Assembly: GCA_037384225.1 (NCBI GenBank) | Contig: JARROD010000089.1 | Span: forward strand, 1 to 11,584 | Source: JARROD01 sp037384225 | GTDB lineage: Bacteria; Pseudomonadota; Gammaproteobacteria; Pseudomonadales; Cellvibrionaceae | Direction of reading: 5' to 3' | Length of the DNA: 11,584 nt | In this document: positions 5,572 through 11,584 of the stretch, one piece after another | Position numbering within the stretch: the stretch's first letter is position 1 | Layout of the letters: each line of letters opens with the position of its first letter | Translations under genes and position numbers: made by a program | Notes under the pieces: generated by a model | What the model was told of the DNA's origin: nothing | The model's database searches: none | What the model saw: the letters and a program-made list of their open reading frames with translations, nothing else

Positions 5572-7980
5572 GCCATTTTCGCCAGCGTCATAATCAGTTT
5601 TCCAATCGGAATATTGTGTTTGATAGCCCATCGCTTTGTATCCTTTCTCGCGTTTATTAAACATGCGCTGAAGCATTGGCAGAGATGCATCAACGTAATC
5701 AAATATCGTAACCAGCTCTTTGCCCTCAACCTCGCGATGGATCCTTCCTGCGTATTGAGCTAATGAACCTTTCCAGGCTATGGGCATTGCCAGAAATAGT
5801 GTGTCGAGCCGTGGCAGGTCGAACCCCTCACCAACGTACTTTCCAGTTGCCACGACTACTTGTGCGTCAGATAGACGTTCGGAAGCGGATTTACGTTCAT
5901 TGGCTCGCATTGCCCCTTTCAGGATTACCGAGTCAAAACCTTGATCAGTCAGTAATTGGTTGATGAGCTCAGCATGTTCGCGTCGCTCTGTGAGCACTAA
6001 AGGATGTCTATCGTCTGCTATTTTAGCGATAACATCGTCGACGATTTTTCGGTTGCGTTTTTCATCTTCCGCCAACCATCGGTAAACATCAGTAATGCGC
6101 GGCCGCTGCTCTGAATGTGTCAATTCAATTGGCGGTTGGCTGTAGATTTGAGTAACAACTACTCGTTGTTCGAAGCGCTCTGAATGGTCAGGCTTAACCT
6201 TGTGACGTATCGGACCCGCCGTCATGAAAATGATTTTTTGATGACCATCCTGCCGGTCTGGTGTTGCTGTTAATCCCAGAACGTATTTCGCGCGCACTTC
6301 ATTCAGCACCATTTCAAATCGCGGCGCTGAAATATGGTGACACTCATCCACAATGATATGGCCATAGTCCTGTATCAGTGGATTCACGGTATTGTCATTT
6401 TTATTGATAAGGCTCTGGTAGGTGGCGATGTCTATCTGTCCAGTCGGCTTTTTCTTGCCTCCGCCAATTATGCCAATTTCTGTTTCTGTCAAGAACGCAT
6501 CCAGGCGCTCTTTCCATTGATCCAGCAACTGGCGACTATGTGTGAGGATCAAAGTATTGGTCTTGCGTTTAGCGATGACTCCAATAGCTGTTACTGTTTT
6601 TCCGAAAGCCGTAGGTGCATGCAGAACTCCAGTATCATGTTTGGTTATGACGCTCACTGCAGCGGATTGGTTCTTTCTGAGCGTGCCGAGAAATTTGAGC
6701 TTTTTCAGTTGCTCTCCAGTTTCGCGTTTGTCGTCAATAATTGCTGTGATTTTGTGTTCATTCAGTAGTTTCAAGGCATCATCAAGGCAACCACGCGGTA
6801 TGGATAGATACCCCTGCTCAATGCGGGCGCAAGTAATATATCTGGGGATGTTATGGGTTGAAAACCGCATTGCCTGAGTTTTAAAGAATACAGGATTGGA
6901 AAAGCTAGCCAATCGTTTGAGTCTAGCTGCTAGCGGCGCAGGCAATTCATCGAGCTTGAAGTAAACATGATTTGCCAGCGTAATGATAACCTGCTCGGGA
7001 CGGTTATCGATCTTTTCAGGCTTGATTTTGGCACCCTGTTCCCAGGGTGGCCGCGAATCGATAATTTCTTGCTCGAACTGCTTCAATTCATCAGGCGCCA
7101 GAACTGCGATCAATTCGGTCAATCGTGCTGGCGAAACCGTTGCTATTTGCTTCAATTGTTGCCACTGGTCGACGAAGGGTTCCAATGCTTGATCGACAAA
7201 TTGACTGTTTCCGCTCTGCCTGACCTGCTTCTGCAGCGGCAGCGCGATGAGATTGCCAAAGCCACCATCTGGCATAATATCCTGATTGGGAAACAGACGG
7301 TCATAGGACTCGAATGAAAGGTTTGGGTGAATCTCCATCGCCTTGTCGAGCAGTCCGAATCCCAACAGTCTGGCATCGCGGGACGATACCGCGTCAGTAA
7401 AGAAGACCCAAAGGTGAGCGCCATTACCTGATCTTGAGATCTCTACCAAGTGCGGAATGTTGTATCGCCTGCAAGCTTCCGACATGGCTTTTACAGCGTC
7501 TTGCCAACCATCTTTGTCGAAATCGGCCGCTAATAAATGGCAGGTATTATCTGGCAAAAGCGGATAGAGCCCGACGATATGTTTGCCTGCCAAATGGTCG
7601 TAAATCGCTTGGTCGTCTAGCGCTTTGTGCTGTCGATTCGGGCACTCGCTACATTTAATGTCTGGCTTTTTGCAGATGCCAGGCACCCACTCGTTATGGC
7701 AAGCAACAGAATAACCGCTGCGACCTTTCGAGTTTTGCCATCGAGTGGCAAATACATCTGCTCGGCCTTTAAAAAGCTGCTTAAACAGAGCGACTTTCTG
7801 ATTGACGGTAAGTGCCTCGTGTTTTCGAGTTTGGATTACCGGACTTGTCTTTTCCTCTTCGTACAGATCCAGCAGAGAGTCACGCTTGGCTTTTAAAGTT
7901 TTGAGTTCTTCCTCCAGCTGGACAATTCTCTGGTTTATTGATCGAAGATCTGCACTGGTTTCACTGTCAGCGCCACTCAT
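5560..7980 (-). CDS. TOTE-type primase-helicase (AEP primase plus SF2 helicase)
   Basis: 806 aa from ATG 7980. Order: coiled coil (about 12-45); a Cys cluster C94, C103, C110, C113 that probably binds zinc; archaeo-eukaryotic primase domain (about 60-275) with the metal-binding DFD (153-155), SGNGAHLW (184-191, catalytic-type His189) and FPNQD...GNLIALPLQ (230-250); a linker; then a superfamily 2 helicase (about 430-770) with Walker A APTAFGKT (455-462), DECHH (545-549), TATP (571-574), motif V GEGFD (717-721) and motif VI QYAGRIHRE (742-750). Both enzyme halves look intact. TOTE-type proteins are predicted conflict-system components, with primase/helicase work on foreign nucleic acid proposed. 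No nuclease domain is visible. The start overlaps the end of abiEii by 14 bases. A TTG at 8004 would add 8 residues but lacks a ribosome site, whereas GGATGG precedes ATG 7980. Confidence 0.88.
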   Translation of the reverse strand: MSGADSETSADLRSINQRIVQLEEELKTLKAKRDSLLDLYEEEKTSPVIQTRKHEALTVNQKVALFKQLFKGRADVFATRWQNSKGRSGYSVACHNEWVPGICKKPDIKCSECPNRQHKALDDQAIYDHLAGKHIVGLYPLLPDNTCHLLAADFDKDGWQDAVKAMSEACRRYNIPHLVEISRSGNGAHLWVFFTDAVSSRDARLLGFGLLDKAMEIHPNLSFESYDRLFPNQDIMPDGGFGNLIALPLQKQVRQSGNSQFVDQALEPFVDQWQQLKQIATVSPARLTELIAVLAPDELKQFEQEIIDSRPPWEQGAKIKPEKIDNRPEQVIITLANHVYFKLDELPAPLAARLKRLASFSNPVFFKTQAMRFSTHNIPRYITCARIEQGYLSIPRGCLDDALKLLNEHKITAIIDDKRETGEQLKKLKFLGTLRKNQSAAVSVITKHDTGVLHAPTAFGKTVTAIGVIAKRKTNTLILTHSRQLLDQWKERLDAFLTETEIGIIGGGKKKPTGQIDIATYQSLINKNDNTVNPLIQDYGHIIVDECHHISAPRFEMVLNEVRAKYVLGLTATPDRQDGHQKIIFMTAGPIRHKVKPDHSERFEQRVVVTQIYSQPPIELTHSEQRPRITDVYRWLAEDEKRNRKIVDDVIAKIADDRHPLVLTERREHAELINQLLTDQGFDSVILKGAMRANERKSASERLSDAQVVVATGKYVGEGFDLPRLDTLFLAMPIAWKGSLAQYAGRIHREVEGKELVTIFDYVDASLPMLQRMFNKREKGYKAMGYQTQYSDWKTDYDAGENGAAE

Positions 7981-8869
7981 TGGCTGCCATCCAAATTTTA
8001 ACAAATGGCTGACCGGAGCGTGCCGCCTCTATGATAGGTGCAAGAAAGCTTGTTACTTGAGCGACGATATCGGAAAAGTCGTTTGGCAAATACTCCTGAT
8101 TAATTCGCCGGCAAAATGCTGTCCACTGAACCTGTTTTTCTTCGATGAATGGTGCTTGGAAAGCGACGATATTGTCTGACAGAGCTGTGCCGCGCTGTTT
8201 AAATGTAAGCTGAATTGCTTGCGCTAATTGACTACCATTGAAGTTAAACTGTCGCGAGAGCAGCCAAATATCATAAAAGTCCTTCATCCGGCTGTTCAGA
8301 ATTCCAAGCTTGACCATCGCTTCGAACTTCTCCGCAATGGCGCTCTCACGGCTGTAGCAGAGCAATCTCGGAGCAGTGAAGTCGAGCATTGTCGGCAGAT
8401 CACATTCTTCCGGACTTGGGTGCACAATATCGCCGAATCCAATATCAATCTGCATATTAATTCTGGCTGAATCAAGCGTGCCGCGGAACCTTATACGAAC
8501 ACCCTGATAGTCTGCATCCTCTTTGATGCGTTCAGATTGAATTGAGGCAACGTCGAAATTCAAACCGTCAGGCTCAACCGCCAAATTAAGAATTTCAGTT
8601 ATCTGCGACACGATATTGGCTTCATCATTGCTGGTTTTTCCCAACATATCGATGTCCATCGTTGGCCTGAATTCCGGTGATTCCCAAACACGAAGCATCA
8701 GAGCACCTTTAAGGATGAAGTGCTTTGAGTGGGTTGATTGGGACAAACGATATAAAAATCTCTCCATGGCATAGTATTGGAGCAATTCGGCAAATGGCCG
8801 TTTATCCGTTCTTGCGCGGTTCAGTAATTTTTGGCGCACCGAGGCTGCGATATTTTTAGTTGTACTCAA
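7967..8869 (-). CDS. abiEii: AbiEii-type nucleotidyltransferase toxin
   Basis: 300 aa. Type IV toxin-antitoxin toxin of the AbiEii/AbiGii (DUF1814) nucleotidyltransferase family. KNIAASVRQKLLNRA at the start is typical. Motifs: FILKGALMLRVW (51-62), the catalytic pair D72/D74 in RPTMDIDMLG, third acid D142 in MQIDIGFGD, and the E175...AEKFEAMVKLG...SRMKDFYDIWLL block (175-204) with K181, D197 and D200. All expected active-site residues are there. In the family, transfer of nucleotides to an RNA or protein target stops growth, which aborts phage infection. I choose TTG 8869 because it overlaps the abiEi stop as TTGA, giving translational coupling, and because homologues start at this point. 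An in-frame start at 8914 would add 15 residues overlapping abiEi. The last 14 bases overlap the primase-helicase gene. Confidence 0.88.
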   Translation of the reverse strand: MSTTKNIAASVRQKLLNRARTDKRPFAELLQYYAMERFLYRLSQSTHSKHFILKGALMLRVWESPEFRPTMDIDMLGKTSNDEANIVSQITEILNLAVEPDGLNFDVASIQSERIKEDADYQGVRIRFRGTLDSARINMQIDIGFGDIVHPSPEECDLPTMLDFTAPRLLCYSRESAIAEKFEAMVKLGILNSRMKDFYDIWLLSRQFNFNGSQLAQAIQLTFKQRGTALSDNIVAFQAPFIEEKQVQWTAFCRRINQEYLPNDFSDIVAQVTSFLAPIIEAARSGQPFVKIWMAANEWR

Positions 8870-9483
8870 AGTGCTGCCTCTAAGTAGGGGCGCATTATTT
8901 TTTCGACTCGGCACACTCTTGCATACATTATTAGTTTTTCGAGATTGAATTTTTTGCGCGCTTTATAGAATTTCAGTGCTTCCAGAACTATGTCCATTCC
9001 GAGCTTGTTTCTGAATTTAAAGCAGTCTGCCAGAGTTTTTTCGGGGCAATATATTTTGATTGGAACGCCATCAATCTGATGCATTTCAATCCCTTCTTTC
9101 AGTGCAGCCTCAGAAAACCTGTGCACCTTGATTGGTGGATAATCCACACGAGGAGTTTCCGCGCCTTTGGGCAGGGCAATAGAAACAGCATGTGGAATTT
9201 GTGTGGTGATATCGTGATAGGCCAGTGCCGACACGAGGCAGATGACCGCTTGAGGAACCCGCTTGGCAACGATCACAAGGTCTGGATCGGATATTTGTTC
9301 CTGATCCATAAGGCGATAAACACCACGAGATAGGACCTCTAGCTCACCGGAATCTCTGAGTTGGTACAGTGTTCTAGGGTGGATACCCGCCTGAATTGCA
9401 TCCATTGTCCGAATAGTGCCCCCCATCGCTCGGATGGCATCAAGGGCCTTCTGACTGGCTTTGCTTATTGCAGGCATTTTCAT
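8866..9483 (-). CDS. abiEi: AbiEi antitoxin and autorepressor
   Basis: 205 aa from ATG 9483. The N-terminal winged HTH (about 5-58: ALDAIRAMGGTIRTMDAIQA then GIHPRTLYQLRDSGELEVLSRGVYRL) is the AbiEi DNA-binding domain. The C-terminal domain (about 65-205) has the usual antitoxin features, including LVSALAYHDIT, PIKVHRFS and IYCPEKTLADCFKFRNKLG. In characterised AbiE modules this protein opposes the toxin without stable complex formation and represses its own operon by binding inverted repeats in the promoter. A near-perfect palindrome lies 14-39 bases upstream of this start. ATG 9477 and TTG 9492 are alternative starts; no strong ribosome site is seen for any. It is the first gene of the operon with abiEii and the primase-helicase. 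Confidence 0.88.
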   Translation of the reverse strand: MKMPAISKASQKALDAIRAMGGTIRTMDAIQAGIHPRTLYQLRDSGELEVLSRGVYRLMDQEQISDPDLVIVAKRVPQAVICLVSALAYHDITTQIPHAVSIALPKGAETPRVDYPPIKVHRFSEAALKEGIEMHQIDGVPIKIYCPEKTLADCFKFRNKLGMDIVLEALKFYKARKKFNLEKLIMYARVCRVEKIMRPYLEAAL

Positions 9484-9496
9484 AGCGGACAATAAA

Positions 9497-9522
9497 ACCT
9501 ATAGATATTAATATGTATAGGT
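9497..9522. promoter_or_regulatory. 26-bp palindrome, probable AbiEi operator
   Basis: ACCTATA (9497-9503) and TATAGGT (9516-9522) are perfect inverted arms, and the core ATATTAATAT (9505-9514) is itself palindromic. The only break in symmetry is G9504/G9515. It lies just downstream of a plausible -10 and directly upstream of abiEi, the position expected for autorepression. Binding by AbiEi is inferred from the known behaviour of the family. Confidence 0.65.
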
Positions 9523-9523
9523 A

Positions 9524-9552
9524 ATACTATCCATTTTGGCGGAAATCGGCAA
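9524..9552 (-). promoter_or_regulatory. Candidate sigma-70 promoter for the abiE-primase/helicase operon
   Basis: On the minus strand, TTGCCG (9552-9547) and TAGTAT (9529-9524) are separated by 17 bases, matching 4/6 of each consensus. Transcription would begin inside the palindrome at 9497-9522, so a bound repressor would block it. An alternative -10 such as TAATAT inside the palindrome is also possible. Confidence 0.4.
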
Positions 9553-9658
9553 GCAATGAATTGTCAGTGTTGTTGTGATGACGCATGCAACCGCCAGGCG
9601 ACGCCCAGTTAGTAATGGCGCGCCCTATCTAATTGCGCTATTGCCAATTGGTGCCAGA

Positions 9659-9892
9659 TTATCCTTTGGGCGGGTGCGGATCATTCCCATGGCTGTCTTT
9701 GTTCTGGATTTTGCCATCCTTCCCATGGACGTAGAACTCAGTGCCCTGGTTTTGGCTTATCTTGCGTCCAGCATCCACCGCATCTTGCTTACGATCGTAG
9801 TGACCGCTGCTACGGGATGCTCCGCCTTTCTTAACGTCCCAGCCACCATCAGCGTTCGGGACTACATGATGCGTTCCTGATTTCTTTGGCAT
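9659..9892 (-). CDS. DUF2188 family small protein
   Basis: 77 aa, small, basic and soluble. HHVVPNADGGWDVKKGGASR (8-27) followed by Y32..K35..A38...A41 and a helix ending in ...ISQNQGTEFYVHGKDGKIQ (45-63) is the DUF2188 pattern: a beta hairpin, a helix and a final strand with the H-G-x-D-G-x-I motif. The tail is rich in His, Pro and Asp. The function of the family is unknown; it is often found as lone cargo in accessory regions. ATG 9892 is chosen since GGAGG lies 6 bases upstream; the frame stays open to 9955 but the extra residues are unlike the family. It has its own gap from the PIN pair upstream and from abiEi downstream on the same strand. Confidence 0.8.
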   Translation of the reverse strand: MPKKSGTHHVVPNADGGWDVKKGGASRSSGHYDRKQDAVDAGRKISQNQGTEFYVHGKDGKIQNKDSHGNDPHPPKG

Positions 9893-9996
9893 GGCTGCCT
9901 CCACTGGTTGTATGAAACAGGCTTTATCACTGATGAAAAAGCCGTGGTGGCTCAACTAAACTACTGGGCAAATGGATCTGAAACATTCAGTCCCAA

Positions 9997-10508
9997 CTAC
10001 CGCAGTTTATTAAGAATTTTTTCAGCATCAGGCCAAGGCAATCGGCGTTTTCTTTCTTTCATTCGGTTCAGTGCCGCAAGCGCTTCATCGACCGTCAATA
10101 GCTGGTTTTCAACCATCGCGCACAGCAGGCCAATTGTGCCCATAACAGAGACATTCTCTTTGCCGGCGACAACCCTGAGGTTGGTGTCGCCAGTTAAAAT
10201 AAGGTGCACTATTCTTGCTTTGCTAGCGCCAGCGCCAAGTAATCGTTATGGGTAGGCTTGGGGCCATTTTTTGCTGGAAGAGTATGGTTATATTGCCCAG
10301 GCAGGCTTTGAGCGTAGTTTACCCATTCGCCATCCACTTCCATGACCTGCAATCCCAAGTCATCTAATCCTGGAGTGCCGGGTTCGATTTCTTCGTAGTA
10401 CAGTAGATCAGGGATGCCAAACTGCATCGGCAGAGCAAAGAGCTTATCCATCAGCGCTCCCGACTCCATATCGATTAAAATATTGGCATCACTGATGAGT
10501 AACCGCAT
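9997..10508 (-). pseudogene. PIN-domain (VapC-like) toxin split by a frameshift
   Basis: Two adjacent frames together make one PIN RNase of about 165-170 aa. The first (10508-10209, 99 aa) carries D7 and N9 in SDANILID, E39/E40, and D89 in NDYLALALAKQE, then meets TAG. The second (GTG 10209 to 9997, 70 aa) carries the fourth acid in ILTGDTNLR and the C-terminal helices ending RRLPWPDAEKIL. Homologous proteins run from 'LAKQE' to 'LTGD' with about five residues between, so a net +2 or -1 shift near 10209-10213 has broken the gene. The stop and the GTG overlap by one base (TAGTG), so re-initiation making a two-piece protein is possible but unlikely to be functional. Its antitoxin partner upstream is truncated by an IS. 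Confidence 0.78.
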
Positions 10509-10678
10509 CCGATGACTCCAGCTGGCGTTCTTTGTGGAAGCGCATCATCGGGATGCCTAGTAGTTCTGCAGCCTTGCTTTCTGCAATAAATTGTTCGGCC
10601 AAGGCTCGGTACACCAGCTGTTGAAATAGCTGCGGGAACTCATTGGGCAACGGCTCGCCTGGCTCACATTTGCGTGTT
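10489..10678 (-). pseudogene. C-terminal remnant of the PIN toxin's antitoxin
   Basis: A minus-strand frame enters from the IS boundary at 10679 and stops at TGA 10491-10489, overlapping the PIN gene start by 20 bases, a usual antitoxin-toxin junction. The remnant (about 63 codons) includes FPQLFQQLVYRALAEQFIAE followed by SKAAELLGIPMMRF. This 'LVYRALAE.LI..SKAAELLG' helix pair is the C-terminal region seen in HTH or ImmA/IrrE-type antitoxins that pair with PIN toxins. The DNA-binding or protease N-terminal portion and the promoter lie beyond the IS or are lost. Too short for the residual fragment to neutralise a toxin with confidence. Confidence 0.72.
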
Positions 10679-11584
10679 CTGTGCGAATTCTTGATTTTTT
10701 AATTATATTGGCACTTTAGTGCGATTTCAAGTTGCACTCTATACCGTATTATTAGCAAATGCACAAAAGATGCGAACTCTTGTTTCACTTTATACGCTTG
10801 CTGATGAAATTGATCACACCAGGCGGCACCAAAGCATTGATCGCTGAAAATTTGGCATTAAAACAACAACTCATTACGTTAAACCGTAAACGACTACGTT
10901 CTCCAGCCCTCACGACCTTTGATCGAACATTTTTTGGTTTTCTTGCACAACTTATCTCACCCAACAGAATCAAGAAAATCACTGTGACACTCAAACCTGC
11001 TACCATTCTGAAATTTCACCAAGCCCTAGTAAAACGAAAATACCGTTTACTTTATTCTCAAAAATAATCGAATAACCCCGGCAGAAAACCACTTGATCAA
11101 TCTATTATTGATCTCATTGTTGAATTTAAACAACGTAATCCTAACTTTGGCTACGGTCGTATTGCCATGCAGATTTACCAGGCTTTCGGTATATCAATCA
11201 GTCGATTCGCTGTAGGACGAATACTCCGAAAAAAACATAAATCTTTTCCAAAAGGTCGCGGCCCTTCCTGGTTAACGTTTCTCGGGCACATGAAAGATAG
11301 CCTATGGTCTGTTGATTTGTTCCGTTGCGAATCTATATGCTTAAGATCTCATTGGGTAATGGTTGTCATCGATCAATTTTCCCGTAGGATCATTGGGTTT
11401 GCGGTACATACTGGGGATCCCGACGGCAAAGCTGTATGCCGAATGTTTAACGAAATTCGTTCTGGCCAATCACTACCCAATTATCTTAGCTCGGATAACG
11501 ATCCACTGTTTACTTTTCATCAATGGCAAGCGAACTTACGCATTATGGAGATAGAAGAAATCAAATCTGTACCAAAAATCCCCA
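10679..11584 (+). mobile_element. Second copy of the integrase-core insertion sequence (runs off the window)
   Basis: It begins at the same CTGTGCGAATTC as the left copy and matches it gaplessly over 503 bases, then continues through the catalytic domain to the window end. It has inserted in the antitoxin gene. The right end and any target duplication are outside the window. It lies in direct orientation to the truncated copy at 671-1173, roughly 10 kb apart. Confidence 0.85.
10759..11584 (+). pseudogene. Integrase-core (DDE) transposase with an in-frame stop
   Basis: ATG 10759 opens a frame that stops at TAA 11065-11067 after 102 codons (…LLYSQK). The same frame then continues uninterrupted to the window edge. 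The left copy has TCA (Ser) at that codon, so this is a point nonsense mutation. Downstream are the HTH-like RNPNFGYGRIAMQIYQAFG and the rve integrase core: first catalytic Asp in WSVDLFRCE (codon at 11314), second in LSSDNDPLF (codon at 11494), 60 residues apart as usual. The final Glu lies beyond the window. Unless the stop is read through or supplied in trans, no full-length transposase is made. Confidence 0.82.

Noticed and set aside
6334..6768. 144-codon open frame on the + strand
   Set aside because: It is fully antisense to the helicase domain, whose motifs are intact on the minus strand; no ribosome site or family resemblance.
671..11584. A functional composite transposon
   Set aside because: The left IS copy lacks its right end, the right copy carries a nonsense codon, and the copies differ by about 10%, so current joint mobility is unlikely.

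Overview
The window looks like chromosomal DNA of a moderate-GC Gram-negative bacterium. A gammaproteobacterium is my best guess, from the style of the ZntB/CorA-like, YrbG-like and YcaD-like proteins and from the AbiE and DUF2188 cargo. No marker gene fixes the taxon. It reads as an accessory (island) region with a short housekeeping-like patch inside it.

Layout: (1) 1-554 holds the last codons of a protein on the + strand and then a small AT-rich gene. This resembles the toxin C-terminus plus immunity gene arrangement of polymorphic toxin loci. (2) 550-1245 is a scrapyard of mobile DNA. A fragment of an IS200/IS605 TnpA is cut by an insertion sequence with an integrase-core transposase (left copy, truncated), and that abuts a 72-bp hairpin element. 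(3) 1246-2264 (-) is an MFS transporter gene whose 3' end has been lost at the hairpin element. (4) 2554-4722 (+) holds two intact inner-membrane cation transport genes, a YrbG-type Ca2+/Na+ exchanger and a CorA-family channel. (5) 4723-5288 has no convincing gene but contains a 19-base match to the 3' T-arm of tmRNA/tRNA genes, a possible attachment-site remnant. Just after it comes a small helix-turn-helix gene of excisionase/AlpA type. (6) 5560-9483 (-) is a compact three-gene operon: AbiEi antitoxin, AbiEii nucleotidyltransferase toxin and an 806-aa TOTE-type primase-helicase. The gene junctions overlap, and a 26-bp near-perfect palindrome lies at the promoter. (7) 9659-10678 (-) holds a DUF2188 small protein and a decayed toxin-antitoxin pair. 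The PIN toxin is split by a frameshift, and the antitoxin keeps only its last ~63 codons because (8) a second copy of the same insertion sequence (10679 to the window end) has landed in it.

The most interesting unit is the abiEi-abiEii-primase/helicase operon. The overlaps imply coupled translation and a shared, probably AbiEi-controlled, promoter. This suggests that the nucleotidyltransferase and the primase-helicase work as one conflict (anti-phage or anti-plasmid) system. That functional link is inference; the gene order, overlaps and motifs are read directly. All family assignments come from recognising sequence motifs, not from a database search.
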